Shown here: one piece after another, positions 1-8,516 of the stretch
How positions within the stretch are numbered: the first letter of the stretch is position 1
Layout of the letters: every line of letters begins with the position of its first letter
From: Streptomyces atratus
GTDB taxonomy: Bacteria; Actinomycetota; Actinomycetes; Streptomycetales; Streptomycetaceae
Assembly (NCBI RefSeq): GCF_900119365.1
Contig: NZ_FPJO01000004.1
Location: 186,001 to 250,000 of the forward strand
Direction: 5' to 3'
DNA length: 64,000 bases
The notes under the pieces: generated by a model
Seen by the model: only the letters and a program-made list of their open reading frames with translations
The model's database searches: none
Told to the model about the DNA's origin: nothing
Program-made: the position numbers and the translations under genes

Positions 1-992
1 AGCAGGCCGAGATCCGGGAAGAACGCCCGCGTCTCGGTGGGCCGGGCGGCGGACACGGACGGGTCGTACCAGAGGTATTCGAGATACGCCTCCGGCAGGA
101 TCCCCGGCCGTACCCCACTCTCCGCCGCCTCCTGCCACAGCAGTTCACCCGAGGCGAGATCGCCCAGCCACTGCGCCTGAGGAATCCCGTACTGCGCCGC
201 GAGACGGTAGTACAGGCCGGCGCTGTGTCCGCTGCGCCGGTCGTGGCAGTCGCCGTGGTCGACGTTGAACGCGAAGCCCGGGGCCAACTGGTGCAGGCGG
301 TAGCGGAAGGTGTTGGCGAGGAAGCCGCCCCGCCCCCACCAGTCGATGCCCTCCACCTCCTGGAGGAGATCCAGATGGATGGCGAGGAACGGCACGCCGT
401 AGCGCCAGTAGACGACCCCTTCGGCGTGCGAACCGTCTTCCGGCATCAGGTCGAGGACCGTGCCGAGGTTGTCCTTGGCGCGCTCGGTCCACTCCTCCTT
501 GCCCAGCACATAGCCGGCCGTCGCCAGACCCGCGTAACAGATCCAGTTGTGGTTCTGCCAGTACGACGACGACCACCAGCGGCCCTCGCTCGCCACCGCG
601 AACTCGTACATCCGCCGCCCCTGGAGCAGCAGTTTGTACCGCAGCAGCGCCCGCACCCCGTCCGGGAGCTCGTCGCCGATCCACCGGTGGGCGAGCGACA
701 GATGGTGCAGCAGCCAGCCGGCATCCAGATCGTGGTCCGGCATATGGGCCCTGCCCCAGTGCGGCAGCCGCACCGCTGCCTCGATCCAGCGAAGGCTCTC
801 CGCCAGGTGAGCCGGATCGCCGCTCACCCGGTAGGCCAGCGCCGGGTTGGAGGCCGCGGGACCGAGCCAGGTGATGCTGGCCAGGGGGTGCGTACGCGGC
901 GGGGTCAGCCCGCGGTGGCGGGCGGCCTCCTCGTACAGCCGCACCTGCTGCGCGGGGCGCGGGCCGGGCGGCGGGGTCGCCGAGAGCAACAA
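1..992 (-). CDS. Heparinase II/III-like polysaccharide lyase (3' end outside window)
   Basis: The reverse-strand frame is open from a TTG at 992 to the left edge, giving about 330 residues of the N-terminal helical half of a heparinase II/III-type lyase. Aromatic-rich segments such as WWSSSYWQNHNW and a conserved HGD..HDRRSGHSAGLYY stretch are visible. A GGAGG at 1001-1005, inside the last codons of the upstream lyase gene, sits 8 nt before TTG, so the two genes are translationally coupled. The catalytic beta-sheet domain would lie beyond the window. The family cleaves uronic-acid polysaccharides or oligosaccharides by beta-elimination; which polymer (alginate, glycosaminoglycan-like, ulvan-like) cannot be told here. 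It is the last visible gene of an SDR-importer operon, which supports intracellular oligouronide breakdown. No signal peptide is seen at this start. Confidence 0.75.
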   Translation of the reverse strand, partial: MLLSATPPPGPRPAQQVRLYEEAARHRGLTPPRTHPLASITWLGPAASNPALAYRVSGDPAHLAESLRWIEAAVRLPHWGRAHMPDHDLDAGWLLHHLSLAHRWIGDELPDGVRALLRYKLLLQGRRMYEFAVASEGRWWSSSYWQNHNWICYAGLATAGYVLGKEEWTERAKDNLGTVLDLMPEDGSHAEGVVYWRYGVPFLAIHLDLLQEVEGIDWWGRGGFLANTFRYRLHQLAPGFAFNVDHGDCHDRRSGHSAGLYYRLAAQYGIPQAQWLGDLASGELLWQEAAESGVRPGILPEAYLEYLWYDPSVSAARPTETRAFFPDLGL

Positions 993-995
993 GGG

Positions 996-2786
996 TCAGT
1001 CCTCCGTCCGGAACCGTGCGGTGCTGCCATCGGTCAGCGAGACCGCCAGCACCCCGTCACCGTCCAGCCGTACATCGGTCACGGCGGGCCCGGCCGACGC
1101 CGCCTGGTACACCGAGGCGAAGGTGACCTTCTCCGACTGCGCGGTGAAGTCGACCCGGGTGCGCACGCGCTGCGGATCGTCGGCCGCGCCCGGGCCCGGC
1201 CGGGAGACCGGACGTACGGTCGCGCCGGGGGTGTGGGTGTGCCGGCCGTGCAGGGTCTCGTCGCCGTACCAGGTGGTGCGGACCTCGCCCGAGGCCTGGA
1301 GCTGGACGTCCAGCGCGACACCGGGACGGAGCTGCGCGCTGAGGCGCCGCTCGTCCTCGGCACGCACCGTCAGCAGATCGACCAGATAGCTGTCACCGAG
1401 CACCACCTGCCGCACCGCACGCACACCCTCGTAAGCCGTCGTCACCTCGGCGGTGACGGACGAACCGTCCGAGCCGAGCAGCCGCCCGGTGCACTCGGCC
1501 TGTTCGGCGCCGTTCACCCGGAACGCCGGATGAGCCTCCGTCGATGCGTACAGATCACGGAACTCAGCGTGTGCGTAGGGCACTTGACCGGGATCTGGCT
1601 GCCATGGGGTGGTGTCGCCGTACAGATACAGCGACAACTTGTCGCGATGGCCGTGCGAGCCGCCGTGCGGACCGAAGTCCAGCAGCGCGTGGACTCCCGC
1701 GTGGTGCAGCACCGCGTACCCGGCGGTCGGGAACACCGTGACCGGACCGGGCGCAGGGCGCTCGGGCAGCGGCGGACCGGCGAACCAGCCGCCCAGCTCC
1801 CGGTCGAGCCCGTCGTCCTGCGCGCCGAGCTCGGACCGGGCCCGCCCGGCCACCGCCTCCAGTGCCGGTGACGGAACCAACTGCTGGGCCAGCGCGACGA
1901 GTTCGAGCCACTCCAGGGCGAGCGGACCGCGCAGATACGGGCCGTCGTGCAGCGCCGGCAGGATGCCGCCCGGCGTGGCGATCGCCGCCAGCACATCCGT
2001 CATCCCGGCCAGCACATCCACCACGTCGGACGGTACGGACGCGGGGTCGGTTCCCCGCAGCGCCAGCAGCGCGGCCCGCAGCACGAACCCGTGGTAGTAG
2101 GTACTGCCCTCCCACTCCCAGCCGTCATCGGCGACCGCGACCCGCAGATGCGCGTACAGCCCGTGCTCGCCCTCCAGCCACCGCCCGGCACCGTCCCACT
2201 CGCTGCCGCGAGCCGCCGCGGCACCCCGACTCGCCGCCACACCGGCCGCGTTGAGCCACGCGGTGTAGTTGGAGGCGAGGTGGCCCTGACCGGTGAGCAC
2301 GTCCCGGGCGTCGAGAGCCGCCCGTTCCAGCGCGTCCAGCAGCGGCAGCACCGGGACCAGGTCCTCGGTGGAGTGCTCGGCGAGCGTGATCACGGTGTGC
2401 CCGATGTTCACCGCCCAGATGGCATCGGTCAGCGCCTGGTGGAAGAGCCGGCCGCGCAGCATCCAGGTCTGGGCCTCGCCGTGCCGCTCGGTGGCCAGCT
2501 CCGCGTACAGCCCCGCGTACTCCACGAGCCGCGCCACCGACTCAGCGCGCTCCTCGCGGTGGGCGAGCACCCGCAGATGCCGCGCCCACGCCTGGTGCGA
2601 GAGCACCAGCCAGGCGCCGCGCACCGCCTCGTCGTCCACCCGGCAGCCGTACGCACAACGCGCACCGTCCTCGGGGAACACCCCGGAGAGCAGGTCGCCG
2701 TGGTCGAGCTCCACGCCGTGCGCCGGGCAGACGTACGCGTGCCACCAGCCGCCCCGCTCCCGGGCGATCCGCCTCAACGCGGCCAC
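996..2786 (-). CDS. Heparinase II/III family polysaccharide lyase
   Basis: 596 residues from a GTG at 2786 that overlaps the 3' end of the SDR gene by 13 nt. The N-terminal alpha-helical region (about 1-330) carries a Cys/His cluster (CPAHG, CAYGC near residues 20-47). The C-terminal beta region has the HGGSHGHRDKLSLYLYG motif near residue 375, which matches the His/Asp signature of heparinase II/III catalytic domains. Such enzymes beta-eliminate uronate-containing chains to unsaturated uronides. No signal peptide is present, so it probably acts in the cytoplasm on imported oligomers. It lies between the SDR reductase and a second lyase of the same type, in the operon of a CUT1 sugar importer. 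Family assignment is good; the substrate is not assignable. Confidence 0.85.
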   Translation of the reverse strand: MAALRRIARERGGWWHAYVCPAHGVELDHGDLLSGVFPEDGARCAYGCRVDDEAVRGAWLVLSHQAWARHLRVLAHREERAESVARLVEYAGLYAELATERHGEAQTWMLRGRLFHQALTDAIWAVNIGHTVITLAEHSTEDLVPVLPLLDALERAALDARDVLTGQGHLASNYTAWLNAAGVAASRGAAAARGSEWDGAGRWLEGEHGLYAHLRVAVADDGWEWEGSTYYHGFVLRAALLALRGTDPASVPSDVVDVLAGMTDVLAAIATPGGILPALHDGPYLRGPLALEWLELVALAQQLVPSPALEAVAGRARSELGAQDDGLDRELGGWFAGPPLPERPAPGPVTVFPTAGYAVLHHAGVHALLDFGPHGGSHGHRDKLSLYLYGDTTPWQPDPGQVPYAHAEFRDLYASTEAHPAFRVNGAEQAECTGRLLGSDGSSVTAEVTTAYEGVRAVRQVVLGDSYLVDLLTVRAEDERRLSAQLRPGVALDVQLQASGEVRTTWYGDETLHGRHTHTPGATVRPVSRPGPGAADDPQRVRTRVDFTAQSEKVTFASVYQAASAGPAVTDVRLDGDGVLAVSLTDGSTARFRTED

Positions 2787-3538
2787 ACGCCACCGTCGAT
2801 GTCCACCGTGGTGGCGGTGAGGAAGCCGGACGACGGCGACGCCAGGTGGACGACCGCGGCGGCGACGTCCTCGGGGGTGCCGGCCCGGCCGACCGGGATA
2901 CCGGCCTCCATCGCCTGCTGCGCCTCGGGCGCGGTGAACGTGTCGTGGAAGGCGGTGCCCTTGATGAAGCCCGGAGCCACGGTGTTGACGGTGATGCCCG
3001 TGCCGCCGAGCTCCTTGGCCAGGCCCTTCGTGAAACCGCGCACACCGGCCTTCGCCGCCGCGTAGGCCACCGAGCCGGGGCCGCCGCCGTTGTGCGCGGC
3101 CAGCGAGGACATCGTGATGATGCGGCCGGCCGAGGACTCCTTGAGATGCGGCAGGGCGGCGCGCACGGTGCGGAACGTGGAGGTCAGATTGGTGGAGAGG
3201 ACCTGGTCGAAGTGGTCGTCGGACATCTCGGCGATGGTGGCCCGGCCGATCAGATGACCCGCGTTGCAGACCAGGACGTCCAGGCCGCCGAGGAAGCCGG
3301 TCGCCTCGTCGACGAGCCGGTCCACGTCGCCGGTCACCGTGACATCGGCCTTGAACGCCTTGGCCCGGCGGCCCAGTGCCTCGATCGCGGAGACCGTCTT
3401 CGCGGCCTCGTCGGCGGAGGAGTGGTAGTGGACGGCGACGTCCGCGCCGGCCTCGGCGAGCGCGACGGCGATGGCGCGGCCGATTCCGTGGCCCGCCCCT
3501 GTCACCAGTGCGCGGGAGCCGTTGAGATCAGCAGACAT
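2774..3538 (-). CDS. SDR-family oxidoreductase (probable uronate/keto-acid reductase)
   Basis: 254 residues from ATG 3538, a typical classical SDR length. The cofactor motif TGAGHGIG lies near residue 13, the NAG motif near residue 88, the catalytic Ser in MSSLAAHNG, and YAAAK supplies Tyr and Lys. The C-terminal GG-W ending is usual for FabG-like SDRs. Unsaturated uronides released by the neighbouring lyases rearrange to 4-deoxy-5-hexoseulose uronate, which SDRs of this type reduce; a KduD/DEH-reductase role is therefore inferred from context, not proven. The gene starts 44 nt after the permease gene and overlaps the next lyase gene, so it belongs to the same transcript. Confidence 0.85.
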   Translation of the reverse strand: MSADLNGSRALVTGAGHGIGRAIAVALAEAGADVAVHYHSSADEAAKTVSAIEALGRRAKAFKADVTVTGDVDRLVDEATGFLGGLDVLVCNAGHLIGRATIAEMSDDHFDQVLSTNLTSTFRTVRAALPHLKESSAGRIITMSSLAAHNGGGPGSVAYAAAKAGVRGFTKGLAKELGGTGITVNTVAPGFIKGTAFHDTFTAPEAQQAMEAGIPVGRAGTPEDVAAAVVHLASPSSGFLTATTVDIDGGVWPR

Positions 3539-3582
3539 GGAGTAAGTACCTTTCGAAGAACGGTGGTTAGGGCCGGGATCGG

Positions 3583-4506
3583 TTACTTGAGACCGGCGGT
3601 CGCGAAGCCCTGCACGAAGTAGCGCTGGCCGATGAGGAAGAGAATGACCATGGGCAGCGTGGCCAGCGTGGTGCCGGCCATCAGGAAGTGCCACTGAGGG
3701 CCGTTCTCCGTCTTGAAGACGGAGAGTCCCACCTGGATCACCCGCAGGCTGTCCGTGCGGGTCACCAGCAGCGGCCAGAGGAAGTTGTTCCACGACGCCT
3801 CGAAGGTCAGCAGCGCCACGGTGGTGAGCGCGGGCTTGACCTGCGGCGTCATGATCCGGGCGTAGATCCGGAACTCGCCCAGACCGTCGAGCCTGGCCGC
3901 CTCCTCCAGCTCCACCGGAAGGTCCAGATAGAACTGACGGAAGAGGAAGACCGCGAAGGGGGTGACGGCGCCGGGAATGATCAGTGCCCACCAGGAGTCC
4001 AGCCAGCCGCTGCCGCCCTGGCCGAAGATGTCGTTCCCGCCGGCCAGCGGCATGAAGCGGACGATCAGGAACTCCGGCAGCACCTTGGTGTACGTGGGGA
4101 TCATCAGTGCGGCGATGAAGAGGTAGAAGATGACCTCGCTGCCCCGGAACTTGATCCGCGCCAGCGAGTACCCGGCCATCGACGCCACGACCACATTGAT
4201 GAGGGTGTGGCTGAACGCGATGATGAAGCTGTTGCGCGCGTACGTCGCGAACGGCGCCGCCTTCAGCGCGTCGACATAGTTTCCGAACTCCCAGTGTTCC
4301 GGGAGCAGTCCGGCGTCCTGCGAGGCGATCTCGACCGGGGTCTTGAGCGAGGTGAGCACCATCCAGACGAACGGGGCCACCATCAGCAGTGAGACGACGG
4401 TGAGCGTCAGATAGAGCGCGATCCGGCCGACGGAGAGCGGCTTGCTCTTCGTCCGGGGCCGGGCCTTCTCTGCAACCTCGGCCCTGTGCAGCTCAGTTGT
4501 GGCCAC
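3583..4506 (-). CDS. Carbohydrate ABC transporter permease (MalG/CUT1 type)
   Basis: 307 residues, with six predicted membrane helices starting near residue 28 and the inner-membrane loop signature EEAARLDGLGEFRIYARIMTP that docks the ATPase. It is the second permease of a CUT1 importer with the gene at 4493-5461, which it overlaps by 14 nt. No ATPase gene is in the operon; many Streptomyces CUT1 importers share the MsiK ATPase encoded elsewhere, which is the likely partner here (inference). The operon context suggests import of lyase-derived oligouronides. Confidence 0.92.
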   Translation of the reverse strand: MATTELHRAEVAEKARPRTKSKPLSVGRIALYLTLTVVSLLMVAPFVWMVLTSLKTPVEIASQDAGLLPEHWEFGNYVDALKAAPFATYARNSFIIAFSHTLINVVVASMAGYSLARIKFRGSEVIFYLFIAALMIPTYTKVLPEFLIVRFMPLAGGNDIFGQGGSGWLDSWWALIIPGAVTPFAVFLFRQFYLDLPVELEEAARLDGLGEFRIYARIMTPQVKPALTTVALLTFEASWNNFLWPLLVTRTDSLRVIQVGLSVFKTENGPQWHFLMAGTTLATLPMVILFLIGQRYFVQGFATAGLK

Positions 4507-5461
4507 GAGTGCCTCCCATGATCCGCCGGTTGACCAGGGTGAAGCCCATCAGCAGCACGAACAGCACCAGTGACTGCGCGGAGGCGTAGCCGATGCGGAA
4601 CTCCCGGAAGGCGGACTTGTAGATCTCGAACGTCATCATCGTGGTGCTGTTGGCCGGGCCGCCGTCGGTCAGGATGTAGATCTGGTCGAACGACTGGAAC
4701 GCGCTGATCATCGACGTGATGAGCACGAAGAACGTCGCGGGCTTCAGCAGCGGCAGGGTGATCGAGAAGAACTGCCGCACCTTGGACGCACCGTCCACCG
4801 AAGCCGCCTCGTACAGCTCCTTCGGCAGGGACTGCAGCGCGGCCAGGTAGATGAGCATCTTCATGCCGATGCCCTGCCAGATGCCGACCAGGATCACCGA
4901 AGGCATCGCCCACGATGTCGACGACAGCCAGGCCGGGCCCTGGATCCCGAGGAACGACAGGAGCGTGTTCAGCAGCCCGTTGCCCGGGTTGTAGATCCAC
5001 AGCCAGACCAGGGCGATCGCGACGGTCGCCGTCACCTGGGGAATGAAGACCGCGGTACGGAAGATGCCCCGCGCCTTCAGCCCGGTGTGCAGCGCCAGGG
5101 CCACGAGCAGCCCCAGCAACATGCCGAACGGAACGGTGAAGAAGGTGTAGATGACGGTGTTGACGATGGACTTGCGGAACACCGCGTCGTCCAGCATGTC
5201 CCGGAAGTTGTCCAGGCCCACGAACTGCGGCGCCGTCAGCACGTCGTACTTCGTGAAGGCCAGAACCACCGACGCGACGACCGGCAGGCCGATCCAGAGC
5301 GAGGCGTGCAGCAGCGCGGGCGCCACCATCAGCATGCCGGCGCGTTGCCTGCGGCGCCCCGGGCCGGTGGGTGCCCGGCCCGTGCGTTTCTTCGCGACCG
5401 TGTGCTCGGTCGGGGAAGGCGGCCGCGCGGGCCTCGCCTTCAATACGGATGTCGCTCCCAC
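4493..5461 (-). CDS. Sugar ABC transporter permease (MalF/CUT1 type)
   Basis: 322 residues, with a Pro/Arg-rich cytoplasmic N-terminus (about 1-45), then six predicted helices and the EAA loop YEAASVDGASKVRQFFSITLP near residue 215. It pairs with the permease at 3583-4506 to form the membrane channel. It follows the binding-protein gene by 12 nt. The order binding protein, MalF-like, MalG-like is the usual CUT1 order. A missing ATPase in the locus is normal for streptomycete CUT1 systems. Confidence 0.92.
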   Translation of the reverse strand: MGATSVLKARPARPPSPTEHTVAKKRTGRAPTGPGRRRQRAGMLMVAPALLHASLWIGLPVVASVVLAFTKYDVLTAPQFVGLDNFRDMLDDAVFRKSIVNTVIYTFFTVPFGMLLGLLVALALHTGLKARGIFRTAVFIPQVTATVAIALVWLWIYNPGNGLLNTLLSFLGIQGPAWLSSTSWAMPSVILVGIWQGIGMKMLIYLAALQSLPKELYEAASVDGASKVRQFFSITLPLLKPATFFVLITSMISAFQSFDQIYILTDGGPANSTTMMTFEIYKSAFREFRIGYASAQSLVLFVLLMGFTLVNRRIMGGTRGHN

Positions 5462-5473
5462 AGTGACGGGTCC

Positions 5474-6742
5474 TTACATCCGGCCGATGGCGGCCTCGGC
5501 TAGCCGGCCGAGTTCCGCGATGGCGTCCTTCGCCGACTGGTTGCCCACGATGGCGGGCTCCAGCGTGGGCTTGATCTTTTCGCGGATCTCCATCCAGGCA
5601 GCGGTGCCGCCCTCCGAACACGCGTCACCCATGCTCTGCAGGGAGAGATCGACGAACTTGTTCTCCTTCACATAGCTGGAGTCGCTGAGATCCTTCAGCC
5701 CGGGAACCGATCCTCGCTGCTTGGCCGCACCGAGGATCGACTCGGGCGTCGCGAGGTACTCGACGAGCGCACGGGCCGCCGCGGGGTGCTTGGAAGTGGC
5801 GGACTGGGTGACGAGCGTGCCGCCCTGGAGCATCGCGGGCTTGCGGTTGGCGAGGACGAACGCGCCGAGCTTGTCGTCCTTGAGGAGTTCCGGATTCTGT
5901 TCCCCGACCTGCTTCCACAGGGCACTGCTCGTCATCATCATCGACGCCTTGCCGGTCTGTACGTTGGTCGGGGCCCCGAGGTCCGTCTTCTTGGCGTAGT
6001 CGGCGGAGCCGTCCTTGATCAGGTCCTTGAAGAACTGCAGCGCCTCGACCCCGCGGGCGTCGGTGAACAGCACCTTCTTGCCGTCCGCGCTGAAGAGCTG
6101 GCCGCCGTTGGCGAAGAGGAAGGTCTCCCAGCACTGGCGCAGATGGATGGAGAACGGGTCGAATCCGAACCGGCCGTTCTTGGTCAGCTGCTTGGCCACG
6201 GCGCGCAGTTCGGCCCAGTTCTCCGGGGTCTTCTTGATGCCGGCCTCGGCGAAGTGGTCCTTGCGGTAGACGACGATGCGGGTGTCGAGGACGACCGGCA
6301 GCGCGTACAGCTTGCCGTCGTACCGGGACGGCTCAAGCACCCGCTTCTCGTAGTCGTGCGCGGTGGCGAACTTCTCGGGCAGCTCCGCGATCGCCTTCTT
6401 CGCGGCGAACGGCGGGATCCAGCCCACGCCCATCATCAGCACGTCGGGCAGCAGACCGCCCGCGAGCCCTGTGGTGATCTTCTCGTTGAGCTGGTCGTAC
6501 GTGGTGTAGTCCACGTTCACCTTGACGTCCGGGTACTTCTTCCGGAAGCCGCCGAGTATCTCCTTCTCCAACAGCGTCTTGCCGTCGGCGCCTTCGTAGA
6601 TCGGGGTGAGCAGAGTGATCTCACCCTCGGCGGGGCCGTCGGCGGAGCCGCCCGCCGAAGTGCCGGTGCCGCACGCACTGAGGGCGGCGGCAGCGGTGCC
6701 GGCGCCGATGGCAGCAAGCAGCGACCGTCTTTTGAGTTCCAT
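5474..6742 (-). CDS. Extracellular solute-binding lipoprotein of sugar ABC importer
   Basis: 422 residues starting at ATG 6742 (AGGGG about 7 nt upstream), which gives a twin-arginine-like KRRSLLAAIG signal and a lipobox LSAC with the lipid-anchored Cys at residue 24. A longer in-frame start at 6829 is rejected because it buries the signal peptide and crosses the operator region. The mature part is a family 1 solute-binding protein (GLAGGLLPDVLMMG and YDGKLYALPVV stretches). It is the first gene of the importer-SDR-lyase operon and lies divergent from the LacI gene, so it is probably induced by the oligouronide it binds. Confidence 0.92.
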   Translation of the reverse strand: MELKRRSLLAAIGAGTAAAALSACGTGTSAGGSADGPAEGEITLLTPIYEGADGKTLLEKEILGGFRKKYPDVKVNVDYTTYDQLNEKITTGLAGGLLPDVLMMGVGWIPPFAAKKAIAELPEKFATAHDYEKRVLEPSRYDGKLYALPVVLDTRIVVYRKDHFAEAGIKKTPENWAELRAVAKQLTKNGRFGFDPFSIHLRQCWETFLFANGGQLFSADGKKVLFTDARGVEALQFFKDLIKDGSADYAKKTDLGAPTNVQTGKASMMMTSSALWKQVGEQNPELLKDDKLGAFVLANRKPAMLQGGTLVTQSATSKHPAAARALVEYLATPESILGAAKQRGSVPGLKDLSDSSYVKENKFVDLSLQSMGDACSEGGTAAWMEIREKIKPTLEPAIVGNQSAKDAIAELGRLAEAAIGRM

Positions 6743-6770
6743 GGGACACCCCTTTTGAGGTGGAGACTGT

Positions 6771-6780
6771 GGATCGATCC
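6771..6780. promoter_or_regulatory. Perfect 10-bp palindrome GGATCGATCC, possible extra operator
   Basis: This palindrome is 28 nt upstream of the binding-protein start and shares the ATCGAT centre of the two longer repeats in the same intergenic region. It could be a weaker third LacI-family half-site pair near the 5' end of the transcript. The evidence is the shared core only. Confidence 0.35.
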
Positions 6781-6815
6781 AGCGATGGCATCTCGGCCAT
6801 GGCTGAGAAGCGCTG

Positions 6816-6831
6816 GTAAATCGATGCACTG
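6816..6831. promoter_or_regulatory. LacI-family operator candidate, copy 1
   Basis: GTAAATCGATGCACTG lies about 75 nt upstream of the binding-protein gene and is repeated with one change at 6920-6935. LacI-family operators are typically imperfect palindromes with a central CG, as in the ATCGAT core. The paired copies flanking the divergent promoters make the adjacent LacI protein the obvious ligand. Confidence 0.7.
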
Positions 6832-6890
6832 ATGCTAGGAACGCCGTGAGAGCGACGTCAACAGCTGATGCGCATGAATTTTCAGGGATG

Positions 6891-6910
6891 TTAACGGGTA
6901 TACCGGTAAA
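6891..6910. promoter_or_regulatory. 20-bp imperfect palindrome between the divergent promoters
   Basis: TTAACGGGTATACCGGTAAA matches its own reverse complement at 16 of 20 positions, centred on GGTATACC. It lies between the two ATCGAT-type repeats. It may be a separate regulator site or part of the LacI promoter; its ligand is unknown. Confidence 0.45.
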
Positions 6911-6919
6911 CGAAGTTCA

Positions 6920-6935
6920 GTAAATCGATACACTG
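6920..6935. promoter_or_regulatory. LacI-family operator candidate, copy 2
   Basis: GTAAATCGATACACTG differs from the copy at 6816-6831 at one base and ends 33 nt before the LacI start codon. This position fits autorepression. Confidence 0.7.
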
Positions 6936-6968
6936 GTAGGGTCAGACGGGTTCCGAACCGGAGGTGGC

Positions 6969-8060
6969 ATGAGCGGGGTAACGATCCATCAGGTCGCGGA
7001 GGCCGCGGGGGTCTCCGCGAGCACGGTCTCCAACGTCCTCAACGGGCGTACGGACCGTATGCAGGCGGCCACGCTGGCGCGCGTGGAGCAGGTGATCGAG
7101 CAGCTCAGCTACCGGCCCAACCGTGCGGCCCGGATGCTGCGAACGGGTCGCATCAAGGTCATCGGTCTCATCGTGCCGTCCGTCGCCAACCCGTTCTGGG
7201 GGGCGCTCGCCCGTGAGCTGGAGGCCATCGCGCTCGCCGAGGGCTATCACGTACTGCTCTGCAACAGCGAGCGCGACGCGGCCCGCGAGCTCAAGTACGG
7301 CGAGGAGTTGCTAGCGGACGGGGTGAGCGGAGTGGTGCTGTGCTCCTCGCTGCCCTCGCTCGACCATGTGACACCGCTGCTCAGCCGCGGACTGAAGATG
7401 GTCGCCTTCGACCGCACCGCGCAGGCGGGAGACCCGCCGTCGCTGGCTTCCATCAGTGTCGACAACGCGATGGGCGCCGAGATCGCCACCCGCCATCTGA
7501 TCGAACTCGGCCACCGCCGGCTGGCGTTCGTCTCCGGTTCGGTCAACAGCGTCAACCGCCGCGAGCGGCTGCGCGGCTTCCGGGCCGCCCTGGAGTCGGC
7601 GGGCCTCGATCCGGCCGACGCGATCGTCTGGCCGGGCGCCGACGCCACCGAGTTCGGTGACAAGGACGCCGCCGAGCTGGGACGCAACGCGGCCAGGGAG
7701 CTGCTCGGCGGCCCGCGCCCGCCCACCGCGTTCGTCGCCATCAACGACATGTGCGCGATCGGGATCTGCCGGGGCGCCAAGGATGCCGGGCGCAACGCCG
7801 GACAGGACGTCTCCGTGGTCGGCTTCGACGACATCCTCCTCGCCGACCTCTTCGAACCGCCGCTCACCACGGTCCGCCAGCCGCTGCCGGAGATGGCCGC
7901 GGAGACGTTCCAGCAGCTGCGGGCCCGGATCGACTCGGCCCCTGCGGCGGGACGGTCACTGCTCATCCGGCCGCGGCTGGTCGTACGGGAGTCGACGGCC
8001 CCGGCGCCGGTCGGTGGGCCGAGCGTGGCCAGGCAGCGGCCGGCGGGCCGATCGGCATAG
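6969..8060 (+). CDS. LacI-family transcriptional regulator of the lyase/importer operon
   Basis: 363 residues from ATG 6969, with GGAGG at 6960-6964. The N-terminal helix-turn-helix is clear (TIHQVAEAAGVSASTVSNVLNG, hinge helix near 46-60), followed by the periplasmic-binding-like effector domain (IGLIVPSVANPFWG, VVGFDDILLADLFEPPLTTV). The gene is divergent from the sugar importer operon, and two near-identical ATCGAT-centred repeats lie in the shared promoter region, so it most likely represses both directions until an oligouronide or uronate derivative binds. The effector is inferred from context only. Confidence 0.92.
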   Translation: MSGVTIHQVAEAAGVSASTVSNVLNGRTDRMQAATLARVEQVIEQLSYRPNRAARMLRTGRIKVIGLIVPSVANPFWGALARELEAIALAEGYHVLLCNSERDAARELKYGEELLADGVSGVVLCSSLPSLDHVTPLLSRGLKMVAFDRTAQAGDPPSLASISVDNAMGAEIATRHLIELGHRRLAFVSGSVNSVNRRERLRGFRAALESAGLDPADAIVWPGADATEFGDKDAAELGRNAARELLGGPRPPTAFVAINDMCAIGICRGAKDAGRNAGQDVSVVGFDDILLADLFEPPLTTVRQPLPEMAAETFQQLRARIDSAPAAGRSLLIRPRLVVRESTAPAPVGGPSVARQRPAGRSA

Positions 8061-8222
8061 GTCGCCGATGCCCGGGTCCCGGCCGACGTCTGCGCCCGCC
8101 GCGCAGGAGCGTGAGAGCGCCGGTGAGGCGTGTCGGACCCGGATCGCGTGCCGGGAGCTGCCGCCTGCCTGCGCCGCGCGGGGTGTCCTGCGAGTGCGTT
8201 GCAAGAGGCGTCGCGTTCATGG

Positions 8223-8513
8223 GTGGGCGAGTTCGAGAACGGTGATGCCGGCGAGGACGACCGCGCCGGCGGTGAGGCGCAGACGGCCGAAGCGCTCACG
8301 GAAGAGGAGTGGTACCGGCTCGGCGCTCACGTACGGGCCGAACTGCCGGAGCTCCGCGAGACCGAGGCCCGCGTCGCGCAGGTGATCCTCGACCAGGGGG
8401 CCGACCTCGTCCGGCTCAGCGTCAGCGACGTCGCCGCCCTGGCCGGCACGGCGCCGTCATCGGTCGTCCGCGCCTGCCAACGCCTCGGCTTCCGTGGCGG
8501 CCCGGCCCGGCGG
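8223..8513 (+). pseudogene. Truncated MurR/RpiR-family regulator remnant
   Basis: From a GTG at 8223 about 95 residues can be read. The part from LTEEEWYRLGAHVRAELPEL through SVSDVAALAGTAPSSVVRAC to QRLGFRG is the N-terminal HTH_6 domain of the RpiR family. Recognisable homology stops near 8505, exactly where the convergent serine hydrolase gene ends, and the whole SIS sugar-phosphate domain (about 200 residues) is missing. The remaining frame runs on only as antisense of the hydrolase gene. In other streptomycetes an RpiR regulator commonly sits next to this hydrolase (recalled), so this looks like a deletion remnant. The upstream part (8130-8222) has no recognisable content. Confidence 0.65.
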
Positions 8514-8516
8514 GGC

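Noticed and set aside
225..1871. Long forward open frame antisense to the two lyase genes
   Set aside because: No domain or ribosome site, Arg/Gly/Pro/Val-rich composition; explained by high third-position GC of the reverse-strand genes.
8051..8069. Inverted repeat ATCGGC-N7-GCCGAT at the LacI stop codon as terminator
   Set aside because: Only 6 bp, no T-tract, and overlaps the end of the coding region.
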